Shown: positions 1 through 7,816, counted from the stretch's first letter. The stretch is 20,788 nucleotides of DNA from Desulfuromusa sp. (GCA_021647765.1 JAKIUD010000060.1:1-20788); one strand, 5' to 3'. The notes: generated from the sequence alone by a model not told the origin. Translations and numbers: made by a program.

Positions 1-16
1 CCTTTCTGAAGAACTT

Positions 17-40
17 CGGGGGCAATGCAAATTGTCCCCG
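17..40. repeat. GC-rich hairpin, GGGGxCA/TGTCCCC family
   Basis: The arms CGGGGGCAAT (17-26) and ATTGTCCCCG (31-40) pair over 10 bp with one G-T wobble and a 4-nt loop. No T-run follows on either side, so it is a poor intrinsic terminator. Its GGGG/CCCC core with CA/TG resembles hairpins at 8120-8146, 10048-10097 and inside the 74-bp repeats at 18582 and 20548. I read it as a member of a dispersed REP-like family. Confidence 0.5.
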
Positions 41-182
41 ATCATCAAAAGACCATTAAATATGAAAATATTGCGAACTGTACCAAATAATCACGGAATG
101 CTTGTCAAAACAATGTGGCAATCAACATCTGGTAGCATGTCATGAATCGGGGGCGCGGATATCCCCCCCCTCCGTTTTCGCA

Positions 183-226
183 GAAATGCAAAAAAACTCA
201 AAAGTATTTTTCTGAAATGCAAAAAA
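183..226. repeat. Two direct copies of GAAATGCAAAAAA
   Basis: The 13-mer occurs at 183-195 and again at 214-226, a 31-bp period that places both copies on about the same face of the helix. They lie about 210-250 bp upstream of the sigma-54 promoter at 435. They could be regulator-binding or bending sites, but the rest of 1-396 is A/T-rich and I see no gene there. Function is inference only. Confidence 0.35.
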
Positions 227-394
227 CTGTTTTTTTGTATTCGATTCATCCCTTTTTTGAAGAAGAAAAGTCAGTAAAACCGGAACAAAATAACTAAAAC
301 AAGATTTTGTCCCCGCAACTTTCTCCCGTCGATCTGACTGAGGTTTTTTTGCAAATAGGCGAAAAAACACAGATTCAATAAAAAACTACAAAAC

Positions 395-412
395 TTCAAC
401 TAGCTGTAATTA
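395..412 (-). promoter_or_regulatory. Putative activator site (CAGCTAGTT motif) of the OFA operon
   Basis: Read on the minus strand this is TAATTACAGCTAGTTGAA. It matches the sites at 7341-7358 and 7474-7491 at nearly every position of the core TAwTTwCAGCTAGTT. The core ends about 36 bp before the -24 element at 435, almost the same distance as at the two small-protein operons. The consensus has an imperfect dyad, TAAyT-N6-ArTTA, as expected for a dimeric NtrC-type activator. Binding by the regulator encoded at 3358-4719 is inference. Confidence 0.55.
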
Positions 413-434
413 CAAGGAAATAAATTTTTACAAT

Positions 435-449
435 TGGCATGAGGGTTGC
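435..449 (+). promoter_or_regulatory. Sigma-54 (-24/-12) promoter of the OFA transporter gene
   Basis: TGGCAT-N5-TTGC fits the sigma-54 consensus TGGCAC-N5-TTGC with exact spacing and only the last base of the -24 box changed. The invariant GG (436-437) and GC (448-449) are present. The expected transcription start is near 460. This excludes the upstream in-frame ATG at 453 and favours the ATG at 492, which has its own AGGAGG. Confidence 0.75.
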
Positions 450-491
450 GATATGGATGGTCATCCAAGTCGTTATCTGAAGGAGGAGTTC

Positions 492-2210
492 ATGCCGATA
501 TGCCCTTATTTTGGCCACGACAAGAAATATTGTGATGTAGGTGAAGATTACATTTATCCGTATGACGTCGTAGCAATGTCTCATTTCTGCTCCTGCCGTT
601 ATCGTGAATGCGATAAGTTCGACGAGTTGGCCAGAAGTTATCCCGAAGTTTTGGAGAAGCTTGATTTTCCACTTGAGCCAGTCAATGAATCTATTCCGTC
701 AAGATTGTCGCAACCTCAACCACCTTCTCATGTCAATCCTGCTCTGATTAAAATCAAATTTAAAAATAAGTGGCCGTTATCTTTCCAGCTTAACCGGGTG
801 ATATCCGCTTATCAATCTTGCCAATTAAATGCTGACCTTGCGGAAGAACCAAATCTTTTAAATGCAAAATCGTCGATCGAGGAGAAAACTACCATGCAAT
901 CACAACAAATCAAAAATCGCGGCATTCAGGTTTTACTTGCAGCACTTGGTATCAATTTGGCTCTGGGGATTCTTTACACCTGGAGTATTTTCAAAAGTGC
1001 CATTGCTGATTCCATTGCTACTGGGGGTGAAGGTGCATTTACCTGGAATGCTGCCAGCGTTAACGACCCTTATGCCGTCGCGTGTCTGGCTTTTGCTGCG
1101 GCAATGATCCTGGCGGGTAAATGTCAGGATAAATTTGGACCCAAAGTGACCTGTGCAATCGGTGGTCTACTGGTTGGTGCTGGTTTTATCCTGATTTCTC
1201 AAACGACTAACTACTGGGTCTGGATTGTTGGTTTTGGCCTGTTGGCTGGAACCGGGATTGGCTTCGGTTATTCTGCTGCCACCCCACCAGCACTCAAATG
1301 GTTTCCTCCCAAGAAAACCGGTTTGATTGCTGGAATTGTCGTTTCCGGATTCGGTTTGGCATCGGTTTATATTGCTCCTCTGGCCAAGTACCTTCTGGCA
1401 ACCGTCGGGCTGCAACAATCGATGATGTATTTTGGTATCGCTTTCGCAATCGTGGTCACCAGTCTTGGGATGCTGATTTCTAATCCTCCCGCTGATTTTG
1501 TTGCTGTTCCGAATGTGGACAAAACCGCGGTCAAATCGGCTTTGAGTGTTCCTGATTTGAAACCATCACACCTTTTCAAAGAGGCCAAGTTTTATACCCT
1601 GTGGCTTTGCTACTTTATCGGTTCAGGTGCTGGTCTGATGGTTATTGGCAGTGCCAAAGGGCTGGCAAAGGCATCCATGGGTGAAATGGCCTTCCTGGTT
1701 GTTATTATTATGTCAGTTGGTAACGCTGCCGGGCGTTTGATTGCCGGTGTCGTTTCCGATAAACTTGGTCGTGCAACGACTCTCGCTATCATGCTTACTT
1801 TCCAGGCAACTCTGATGTTTGTTGCCATTCCGGTACTGGGCAACAATACCAGCAGTCCATTTCTGGTTGCTGCTCTGGTCACTGCTATGGTTTTCAACTA
1901 TGGGACAAATCTCTCACTTTTCCCGTCTTTCGCCAAAGATAGTTGGGGAATGAAGAACTTCGGGATGAACTACGGCATTCTCTTCTCCGCCTGGGGGGTC
2001 GGTGCCTTCACAATGGTTCGCTTATCCGAGATGCTGAAAGTTAAAACGGGCAGCATGGATACTTCTTTCATCGTTGCTGGAGTCCTGCTCCTGGTTGGTG
2101 CAATGATGGCGATGTCATTAAGGACAAAGAAAGCTGCTGCACCGGCAACGGCAACCGAGCCCATTTTTGTCGAAGAAGAGGATCTGGTGCCACAAGAAGT
2201 CAGAAATTAG
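492..2210 (+). CDS. OFA-family MFS transporter with Cys-rich N-terminal domain
   Basis: Inner-membrane transporter of the oxalate/formate antiporter (OFA) branch of the major facilitator superfamily, probably moving a small carboxylate. I start it at ATG 492, 6 nt behind AGGAGG (481-486), because ATG 453 lies at or before the predicted transcription start. Residues 1-46 form a Cys-rich segment (C4, C14, C33, C35, C40, plus H9 and H31) that looks like a metal-binding module. Residues 47-134 are a polar linker. From M135 (base 894) the protein is a standard 12-TM MFS with NRGIQVLLAALGINLALGI, the loop-2-like GKCQDKFGPK and the second-half VVSDKLGR. A GAGG-like ribosome site (879-884) precedes ATG 894, so a free transporter could also be made. 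No stop separates the two parts. The substrate (acetate, formate, oxalate or pyruvate) cannot be told from sequence. Confidence 0.85.
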   Translation: MPICPYFGHDKKYCDVGEDYIYPYDVVAMSHFCSCRYRECDKFDELARSYPEVLEKLDFPLEPVNESIPSRLSQPQPPSHVNPALIKIKFKNKWPLSFQLNRVISAYQSCQLNADLAEEPNLLNAKSSIEEKTTMQSQQIKNRGIQVLLAALGINLALGILYTWSIFKSAIADSIATGGEGAFTWNAASVNDPYAVACLAFAAAMILAGKCQDKFGPKVTCAIGGLLVGAGFILISQTTNYWVWIVGFGLLAGTGIGFGYSAATPPALKWFPPKKTGLIAGIVVSGFGLASVYIAPLAKYLLATVGLQQSMMYFGIAFAIVVTSLGMLISNPPADFVAVPNVDKTAVKSALSVPDLKPSHLFKEAKFYTLWLCYFIGSGAGLMVIGSAKGLAKASMGEMAFLVVIIMSVGNAAGRLIAGVVSDKLGRATTLAIMLTFQATLMFVAIPVLGNNTSSPFLVAALVTAMVFNYGTNLSLFPSFAKDSWGMKNFGMNYGILFSAWGVGAFTMVRLSEMLKVKTGSMDTSFIVAGVLLLVGAMMAMSLRTKKAAAPATATEPIFVEEEDLVPQEVRN

Positions 2211-2233
2211 TTAATGTTGATTGTACCAAATGG

Positions 2234-2260
2234 AAGGGTTTTGCTTCTGGTAAAACCCTT
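2234..2260 (+). terminator. Hairpin after the OFA gene, weak terminator or attenuator
   Basis: AAGGGTTTT (2234-2242) and AAAACCCTT (2252-2260) form a perfect 9-bp stem with a 9-nt loop, followed by the T-rich tcgatttcttt. The U-tract is interrupted, so termination is probably partial. It sits between the OFA gene and the next membrane-protein gene and could lower downstream expression. Confidence 0.5.
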
Positions 2261-2290
2261 TCGATTTCTTTGTCTTTGGTGGTGATTCTT

Positions 2291-2851
2291 ATGAAAAATA
2301 TACACCTTTCATCTAACCAGAACCGCTTGCCCGGCTTTAGCCTTCTGGCCTTGGGGGCAAGTCTCTTTGCCTATGTCCTCTGCAAAACCGGAAGGTTTGA
2401 CTCTTCGACATTTTATATTGGTCTGATTTTGCTAATTACTGGTGGAATTCAAATTGCAACCGCTGTTCGTGCTCACCAACAGAGAAACTTCTATGCTGCA
2501 GCAACTTTGCTTCCGTTGGGGATATTCTGGTTGTCAATTATCGGTTGCGAAGTTTTTCCTAAACTTGGGTTTGGCTCTTTCCCGAATTCGCTAACGATGT
2601 TTTTCTATTTGAGCCTCTGGGCATCATTTGTCGCGATCCTTTTTCTCAGGAGTTTCAGGCAAAGACTGACAATGCAATTTCTTTACGGGACGATGATGGC
2701 TTTCCTGCTGTCTCTTTCGCTGGATCAGTTGAGAGAAGATAACGTTTTTCTCGTCATTGGGTGTGTTTTTGGACTTTTTACTGCCGCTATTGCAGTATAT
2801 ACTGCAATAGTTCAGTTTTTGAGAAGAGACTCAGAGGTCTCATATCGGTAG
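2291..2851 (+). CDS. GPR1/FUN34/YaaH (SatP-like) acetate permease homologue, divergent
   Basis: A 186-aa protein with about six TM segments, the size and topology of the acetate uptake transporter family (SatP/YaaH). Family resemblance by eye: GGIQIATA..AHQQRNFYAAATLLPLGIFWLS aligns with the TM2-TM3 region (GLxQI..G..E...GN.F..T.F...G.FWLS) and is followed by a VFPKLG-like element. Later MFFYLSLWASFVAILFL matches the W-containing TM4. The usual N-terminal NPxPLGL signature is reduced to NRLPGFSLL, so substrate handling may differ. I chose ATG 2291 over TTG 2270. Its ribosome site (ggtggtga) is poor. It follows the OFA gene by 80 bp across a hairpin, so it is probably in the same sigma-54 operon, making two carboxylate transporters side by side. 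Confidence 0.6.
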   Translation: MKNIHLSSNQNRLPGFSLLALGASLFAYVLCKTGRFDSSTFYIGLILLITGGIQIATAVRAHQQRNFYAAATLLPLGIFWLSIIGCEVFPKLGFGSFPNSLTMFFYLSLWASFVAILFLRSFRQRLTMQFLYGTMMAFLLSLSLDQLREDNVFLVIGCVFGLFTAAIAVYTAIVQFLRRDSEVSYR

Positions 2852-2928
2852 TGGAAGGCGACAATCGAGCAGAAGGTACCTGCAACGTCATTTTGATTTA
2901 GAGAGGACTTCGGTTTGAGGCAGACAAG

Positions 2929-3333
2929 ATGAAGTTAAGTCAACAGATGACATTTTTGGGATTGGCGGTGTTAACGTGCTGCACAGTCTTGTTGATCACG
3001 GGGGGACTCAGTTCCGCAGCAATGCCGCAGTTCCTCGTGACCGCATTTATTTTTCTGTCGTCGGGACGGTTGATTCGTAACGGAGCCCGCAAACGCACTG
3101 ACGAATATGGTAATGACGGATCAAAAAAGAAACCGCACGTAGAACCCAACTGGGCGTTGCGGACGCAAATACTTAATTGGGGGATGACGGTTCTTATTAT
3201 TTGTACTCTGGGGCTCTGGGTTATGAAACCGGCAGGAGTGCCTTTTCTCGAATTCCTCCAGTTGAAATTCTTTTTTGGGGTGGTTGATCATGAAGCTGGT
3301 TGGAGGGTTGTTTCTCAGATCCCTCCACCGTAA
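2929..3333 (+). CDS. Small membrane protein of unknown function
   Basis: A 134-aa protein not matched to any family I know. It has a hydrophobic N-terminal half (about residues 8-28 and 32-50, two TM segments), a charged cytoplasmic-like stretch rich in Lys, Arg, Asp and Glu (about 51-80), and a third TM near 88-105. ATG 2929 is preceded by GAGG (2917-2920). It is 77 bp after the SatP-like gene on the same strand and may be the third gene of that operon. The stop lies only 24 bp from the end of the convergent regulator gene. The last residues are encoded by a GGAGGG/CCCTCC inverted repeat (3302-3326). Confidence 0.55.
   Translation: MKLSQQMTFLGLAVLTCCTVLLITGGLSSAAMPQFLVTAFIFLSSGRLIRNGARKRTDEYGNDGSKKKPHVEPNWALRTQILNWGMTVLIICTLGLWVMKPAGVPFLEFLQLKFFFGVVDHEAGWRVVSQIPPP
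3302..3326. terminator. Inverted repeat between convergent genes
   Basis: GGAGGG (about 3302-3308) and CCCTCC (about 3320-3326) can pair with a 13-nt loop. The repeat overlaps the 3' end of the small membrane-protein gene and faces the convergent regulator gene ending at 3358. No U-tract follows in either direction, so a bidirectional terminator role is only possible. Confidence 0.3.
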
Positions 3334-3357
3334 TACGGCGATGAAAAGTTCTTGCCC

Positions 3358-4719
3358 TTATAAAATATCCTGTTTGCGTAATCCGTACTTTTTTAATTTT
3401 CGATAAATAGTTGCCATATTCATTCCCGCTTTTTTGGCTGCTTCTTCAATGTTTCCATCAGCAGAACTGAGCAGTTGTCGCAGGTAATCAATTTCAAAGA
3501 GTGCAAGGGCACTGTTGTAGTCAGTATTGTCGCTGCTGGTGGTATCAATTTCAATAAACTGTGCCAGAGTGGTGAGGCTGATTTGTTTCTCAGTTTCAAT
3601 TGTGATGCAGGCTTCAATAACGTTTTTTAGCTGCCGGATGTTGCCCGGCCATGAGTATTCACTTGCGGCATGTTGCGTTTCTGGCGAAAGCCCTTTGATA
3701 GAGGTTTGGAATTTTTTATTCTGCTCTACAATAAAGTGAGCTGCCAGCAGTGGAATATCTGGTTTGCGTTGACGGAGTGGTGGTAAGTGCAAGTTGATGA
3801 CATTGAGTCGATAGTAAAGATCTTCACGAAAAGATCCTTTCTCAATTTCTTTTTCCAGCTCGGAGTTTGTTGCCGAAATTAATCTGACATCAACCTTGGT
3901 CGAATGGGTGTCTCCAATCCGTCTAAATTCTTGTTCCTGTAAAAAGCGCAATAGAGTTTTTTGAATGTTTAAGGGCAGATTGCCGATTTCATCTAAAAAT
4001 AGAGTTCCCCCATCTGCAGCTTTAAACAGCCCCTCTTTATCGGTATCGGCACCGGTAAACGCACCTTTTTTGTGGCCGAACAGCTCACTTTCCATAACCG
4101 ATTCAGGAATAGAGCCACAATTGATCGCAATAAATGGCTGCTCTTTGCGTGGAGAATTGTGATGAATTGCTTGGGCAATCAATTCTTTTCCCGTTCCTGA
4201 TTCGCCACTGATTAAGACCGAGGTGTCACGAATAGAAACTTTTTTTACCTTATCGAGTAGATGCTGCAGTGCGGTTGAAGCTCCGATGATGTTATCAAAA
4301 TTAAATTTCACCTCGAGTTCCTGTCGAAGTTTCTGGTTTTCGGTCAGTAATTGATTGTGGTTTAACGCATTGCGGACACGAAATAGCAGTTCGTCAGGCT
4401 CAAATGGCTTGGTCAGCATGTCATAAGCCCCCTTACGCAAGGCTTGAATTGACATTTCCACGGTGGCAAAAGCGGTAATAATAATAACTGGAATCTGGGC
4501 TTCACAAGCCTTGATTCTTTGTAATACCTCCATTCCATTCAGCCCTGCCATCTTGATATCACTGATGACCAAATCCCAGATATTGGGTCGAAACAGGGCG
4601 ACCGCTTCCTGAGGGTCATTAAAGGTACGAACAGCATGTCCTTCTTCCATCAGGATTGTGGCCATCATGCGACAAAGTCCCTCTTCGTCATCAATAATCA
4701 TAATTTTTTTTGCTGCCAT
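3358..4719 (-). CDS. Sigma-54-dependent NtrC-family response regulator
   Basis: 453 aa in the order receiver, AAA+ and Fis-type HTH. The receiver has the acidic pair D10/D11, phospho-acceptor D54, T82 and K104 (TKPF). The AAA+ domain (about 144-370) has Walker A GESGTGKE (172-179), the sigma-54 contact loop GAFTGA (219-224), Walker B GGTLFLDE (237-244) and the R-finger region FREDLYYRLNV. The C-terminal helix-turn-helix ends in MNMATIYRKLKKYGL. It is therefore a competent activator of sigma-54 RNA polymerase. It starts 26 bp after the sensor kinase gene, in one operon. Three sigma-54 promoters with a shared upstream motif lie in this window (435, 7519, 15181). It is the only sigma-54 activator seen here and the best candidate to control them, though this is inference. 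Confidence 0.95.
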   Translation of the reverse strand: MAAKKIMIIDDEEGLCRMMATILMEEGHAVRTFNDPQEAVALFRPNIWDLVISDIKMAGLNGMEVLQRIKACEAQIPVIIITAFATVEMSIQALRKGAYDMLTKPFEPDELLFRVRNALNHNQLLTENQKLRQELEVKFNFDNIIGASTALQHLLDKVKKVSIRDTSVLISGESGTGKELIAQAIHHNSPRKEQPFIAINCGSIPESVMESELFGHKKGAFTGADTDKEGLFKAADGGTLFLDEIGNLPLNIQKTLLRFLQEQEFRRIGDTHSTKVDVRLISATNSELEKEIEKGSFREDLYYRLNVINLHLPPLRQRKPDIPLLAAHFIVEQNKKFQTSIKGLSPETQHAASEYSWPGNIRQLKNVIEACITIETEKQISLTTLAQFIEIDTTSSDNTDYNSALALFEIDYLRQLLSSADGNIEEAAKKAGMNMATIYRKLKKYGLRKQDIL

Positions 4720-4745
4720 AATATGACCTTAAATCTCTCTGGAAG

Positions 4746-6713
4746 TTAATACTCTTCTCGAATCAGGGGGAGGTAAATAATGACAGTTGTTCCCCTGCCA
4801 ACTTCAGAATCTATCAAAATTCTCCCCTGATGCATATCGATAATCTGCTTGGTAATCGCAAGTCCTAAGCCGGTTCCTCGTGTTTTTGTGGTAAAAAATG
4901 GCTCAAATATTTCCCCCAGATTTTCTTCAGAAATTCCTTCTCCTTCATCGGTGAATTCAATTTTCACCTGATCTTTTCCCTCCAGGGTTGTTGTGACCCT
5001 GATTTCATTTCCCGGAGCAGATGCCGATGCTGCATTGAGGAGTAAATTGATTGTGACCTGGCGAAGCTGATCCTTGTCGGCGAGAAATTTTGGAATATCA
5101 GCCGTGAGGTTGTGAACGATACGGATCTGTAAGAGATCAGAATGGTTGCTGGCAAAATCAATAATTTCGTGAAGCAATTTGTTGATATCTGTTAGTTCAA
5201 AAACCGGTCTTGGTGTGCGTGAATAGCTCAGGAAGTTTTGGACAATTTTTTTACAGCGCTTGCTTTCTTGTTTAATCTCGTGGATAAAAGTGAAATTTGG
5301 ATCACCTTCTCCCAGTTTTTTTTCCAGATGACCGGCATAGCCGAGAATAATTCCAAGTGGGTTATTGATTTCGTGGGCAATCCCCGATGAAAGTAATCCC
5401 AGTGATGCCATTTTCCCCTGTTGAGACAGAGACGCTTCCAGCTCTTTATTTTTCTTTAACATCTTGGTCATACGGTTGAAGGCGATCGCCAGTTCGCCAA
5501 GTTCGTCGTGACTTCCTACCGGGATCTGTTCCTCCAGGTGTCCCTGCTTGACTCTGCGAATGACAGCAATCATCTTCTCAATCGGGCTGGTTAGCACTTT
5601 GGAGGCTAGAAACAATAAAAATGCCGTCATCAACCCGACGACCAGGGCGAGGAGCAATACATACCGAGCGATTTGCCATTTGAGAGTGTTGGCGGTGTGG
5701 TAAAATTCATCTTCATAACTGCCGACGGCAATGATCCAGTCCCAGGGCTCAAAATAGCGGAAACGGACTATTTTTATCCGGTCTTTTTTATCCCCTTTAT
5801 TTTTCCAGGGGTAGCGAATCCAGCCATCTTTTTTTGCTGCCATTTCAGCAATAAATTTCCGGCCGGTCGTATCCTGGATAGATAGCAGGTTTTGACCCTC
5901 TGCATCGGGGTGAATGGTCATGGTTCCATTACTCGACATACAAAAAATATATCCGCTCTTGCCGACCTTTTTGTTTTTTATTTGCTGCGCGAGTGTTTGT
6001 AGTGCTTTATTCTCAAATTCAGGATCAGCATATGTCTCATCCAGATATCCCCCGGCGGCAACAATCCAATCCCATTTTGGACAATAACGAAACGCAACAA
6101 TTTTGTTTCGTGGGTGTTTCTCCCCCAGTAAATTATTGCGCCAGGGATAAATGGTGTAGAGAACTTCTCCGGGTTTCGATTGCAAGGCTCTTTCGATGAA
6201 ATCACGGATAAAAAAACGTCCATTTTCATTCTGTTCATTGATGATATTTTCACCCTCTCGGGTAGGATGAACCGTTAGAACTCCTTTGCTGGTAATAGCA
6301 AACAGGTACCCACTTCTACCGATACTGATATTTTTGAAGCTGTTTCGTACGGCCAGTTGAGCTTCTTCCCGGCTGATGTTGCCAATGTTTTGTTGGTGCT
6401 GTTGCTCGTCAATTAACGTGTACGCAAGCTCAACAAGCGCTTTCATCTCTTGTTGGACAATCTTTTTTTTATCTTCGCGGTAAACTTCAAATTGACGATG
6501 ATGGCTGTCAAGCAGGTCGAGGGTGAAGTCAGCCATGTGCTCAAGGTCTGCCTTGCTGGTCGCTGTCAACCCTTCATAGGCTTTCTTGGTGGCAACATAG
6601 CCGATGGTTCCACCCAGCAAAAAAATGGGAATAACCACCAACGGCAGAATGATCACCAGCATTTTCCAGCGAATTTTGAGATTATTAAAAAAGGGGAAGA
6701 GATGGAGGCGCAT
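4746..6713 (-). CDS. Double-Cache sensor histidine kinase
   Basis: 655 aa. TM1 is at about 20-42. An extracytoplasmic region (about 45-345) contains two Cache_2-like modules, shown by the internal repeat GRSGYLFAITSKG..TVHP (132-150) and GKSGYIFCMSSNG..TIHP (251-269), each followed by WDWI(V/I)A. TM2 is at about 350-372, then HAMP (about 372-425) ending in ELGELAIAFNRM. The H-box SSGIAHEINNPLG has H447. The ATPase domain has N560, DEGEGI (589-594), EPFFTTK and TGLGLAI (614-620). Cache sensors of this type often bind small carboxylates or amino acids, which fits the transporter operon beside it. ATG 6713 has a TGGAGAA ribosome site. The partner is the NtrC-type regulator 26 bp downstream. Confidence 0.93.
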   Translation of the reverse strand: MRLHLFPFFNNLKIRWKMLVIILPLVVIPIFLLGGTIGYVATKKAYEGLTATSKADLEHMADFTLDLLDSHHRQFEVYREDKKKIVQQEMKALVELAYTLIDEQQHQQNIGNISREEAQLAVRNSFKNISIGRSGYLFAITSKGVLTVHPTREGENIINEQNENGRFFIRDFIERALQSKPGEVLYTIYPWRNNLLGEKHPRNKIVAFRYCPKWDWIVAAGGYLDETYADPEFENKALQTLAQQIKNKKVGKSGYIFCMSSNGTMTIHPDAEGQNLLSIQDTTGRKFIAEMAAKKDGWIRYPWKNKGDKKDRIKIVRFRYFEPWDWIIAVGSYEDEFYHTANTLKWQIARYVLLLALVVGLMTAFLLFLASKVLTSPIEKMIAVIRRVKQGHLEEQIPVGSHDELGELAIAFNRMTKMLKKNKELEASLSQQGKMASLGLLSSGIAHEINNPLGIILGYAGHLEKKLGEGDPNFTFIHEIKQESKRCKKIVQNFLSYSRTPRPVFELTDINKLLHEIIDFASNHSDLLQIRIVHNLTADIPKFLADKDQLRQVTINLLLNAASASAPGNEIRVTTTLEGKDQVKIEFTDEGEGISEENLGEIFEPFFTTKTRGTGLGLAITKQIIDMHQGRILIDSEVGRGTTVIIYLPLIREEY

Positions 6714-7340
6714 GTTTCTCCACAGTATTCAGGCTGGATGTTTCATTAAAAGCGTCAGGAAGAACAGGGTTCCTTGCCCTTTTTATATTGGCAGGAGCCA
6801 GGATTTTTTCAATCCATTGTCGTAGCAATGGAAGCAAAGTTTGATATTTGTTTAGGTGAAGAAGTATCTATAGGGGAATTTATAACATGGACTGGATGGC
6901 GGTAAAAGAGAAGATTTTGGGGGCAGATCCCGTTTCGATCCTTTAAGCTTCAAATTTGGACAAGTACGCTTATCGTTATCTGTCAGAGACCCCAATATCG
7001 ATTTAAACGGCGCTATTCGCTCTCAAACTTACGAAAATATGTCCTCGGCCAGCCGATTTCTCGCTGCACCACGTATTCTCGGAGAACCTCCAGTGTCGCG
7101 TCATGGATGAAGTATTGATAAGGTTGTATTGGTATTTTGTGTGTCAATAAGGTGTGCCTTCTCTTTGGCGGCTGCCAGACTGATCCGGGAACAGCAACGT
7201 GGCTGCGACTGGCTGAAGATCAGTGCTGGTCTGGTTATCTTTTGTCCATAGGATAAGAACTGCCGGTTTTTTCTGTGCATAAATAAAATATTTACTGAAA
7301 GAAAAATATATACAATGTATAGATTTTTGAAATCTACCTT
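6714..7340. other. Gene-poor stretch between the kinase gene and small-protein operon A
   Basis: No convincing intact gene. At 6813-6832 there is a perfect 7-bp inverted repeat (TCCATTG-N6-CAATGGA) in the region expected to hold the kinase promoter, a possible operator. At 7013-7219 the minus strand has an open frame with protein-like composition but no start codon (listed separately). The remainder shows nothing I can name. Confidence 0.5.
7013..7219 (-). pseudogene. Possible gene remnant, unrecognised
   Basis: A 68-codon open frame on the minus strand that begins right after a stop and contains no Met. Its second half reads like a real protein C-terminus (HDATLEVLREYVVQREIGWP, then RTYFRKFESE and a stop). 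I do not recognise the family. Because the frame has no start and lies in a long gene-poor gap, I think it is a decayed 3' fragment. A chance open frame is also possible. Confidence 0.25.
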
Positions 7341-7358
7341 TAATTTCAGCTAGTTATA
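7341..7358 (+). promoter_or_regulatory. Distal CAGCTAGTTATA site of small-protein operon A
   Basis: TAATTTCAGCTAGTTATA, whose 12-bp core CAGCTAGTTATA (7347-7358) is repeated exactly at 7480-7491, 133 bp downstream. Operon B has weaker versions at 15012 and 15143 with almost the same spacing (131 bp). The imperfect dyad TAAyT-N6-ArTTA suggests a dimeric activator. Confidence 0.5.
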
Positions 7359-7400
7359 CTGTCATCCTCAGTTTGACTCCGATAATTTCCCCCCACCAAC

Positions 7401-7419
7401 TGTATGTCCCCTTTATACA
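7401..7419. promoter_or_regulatory. Dyad TGTATG-N7-TATACA in the operon A leader
   Basis: A 19-bp near-palindrome between the two CAGCTAGTTATA sites. A dyad of the same length and position stands in operon B (15065-15083), although the surrounding bases have diverged. That retention suggests a second regulatory site, regulator unknown. Confidence 0.4.
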
Positions 7420-7473
7420 TGTGCCTAGGTTGATGTTAGAGTTTTCTGTATGTAGATCAAAATATTTATCCTT

Positions 7474-7491
7474 TATTTACAGCTAGTTATA
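7474..7491 (+). promoter_or_regulatory. Proximal CAGCTAGTTATA site of small-protein operon A
   Basis: TTATTTACAGCTAGTTATA region with the core at 7480-7491, 39 bp before the -24 element at 7519. The distance and sequence match the sites upstream of the OFA promoter (minus orientation) and of operon B. Confidence 0.55.
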
Positions 7492-7518
7492 GATTGTTTA
7501 TGCTTTTTATTTCAAACT

Positions 7519-7533
7519 TGGCACGGACACTGC
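7519..7533 (+). promoter_or_regulatory. Sigma-54 promoter of small-protein operon A
   Basis: TGGCAC-N5-CTGC is a near-consensus -24/-12 element with the invariant GG and GC at the right spacing. It lies 59 bp upstream of the A1 start codon. The same element in the same position precedes the paralogous operon B (15181-15195). Confidence 0.8.
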
Positions 7534-7591
7534 TCTATATCAGGTCATTAGCGAAACAAAAAGCAATTCAAACATAGAGATGGAGGACATC

Positions 7592-7816
7592 ATGAAAAAC
7601 ACTTTACGCAATACCACAATCGCCCTGCTTACTTTTTCTTCTTCTGCTTTTGCTGCAGGTAGCGCCGGTGCCAGTGGTAGTGGATTGCTCCTCTCTTTGT
7701 TCATCGGTTTCTTCGCTCTGATTATTGTCTGCCAACTGGTTCCAGCAACGATCATGTTGATCGGAGTCCTTAAGGGACTGTTCGGACGTGATAGCAAAGA
7801 AGTGACAACTCACTGA
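7592..7816 (+). CDS. Small exported one-TM protein A1
   Basis: 74 aa. Residues 1-21 are a signal peptide with an SAFA-A cleavage site. A Gly/Ser/Ala-rich spacer follows, then one TM segment (about 31-52) with GFFALIIVCQLVPA, a second hydrophobic stretch, and a short charged tail. It starts at ATG 7592 behind GGAGG (7582-7586). An in-frame ATG at 7580 overlaps that ribosome site and is unlikely to be used. It is a close paralogue of B1 at 15257, including the identical opening MKNTLRNT. It shares the GFxALIxVxQLVPA core with A2. No known function, and not recognised as holin, phage coat or toxin. Two-gene operon with A2. Confidence 0.75.
   Translation: MKNTLRNTTIALLTFSSSAFAAGSAGASGSGLLLSLFIGFFALIIVCQLVPATIMLIGVLKGLFGRDSKEVTTH

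Noticed and set aside
140..370. 76-aa minus-strand reading frame
   Set aside because: Low-complexity Phe/Lys-rich product of the A/T-rich leader; no ribosome site and no family resemblance.
453..491. ATG 453 as the start of the OFA protein
   Set aside because: It lies upstream of the expected sigma-54 transcription start and lacks a ribosome site, unlike ATG 492.
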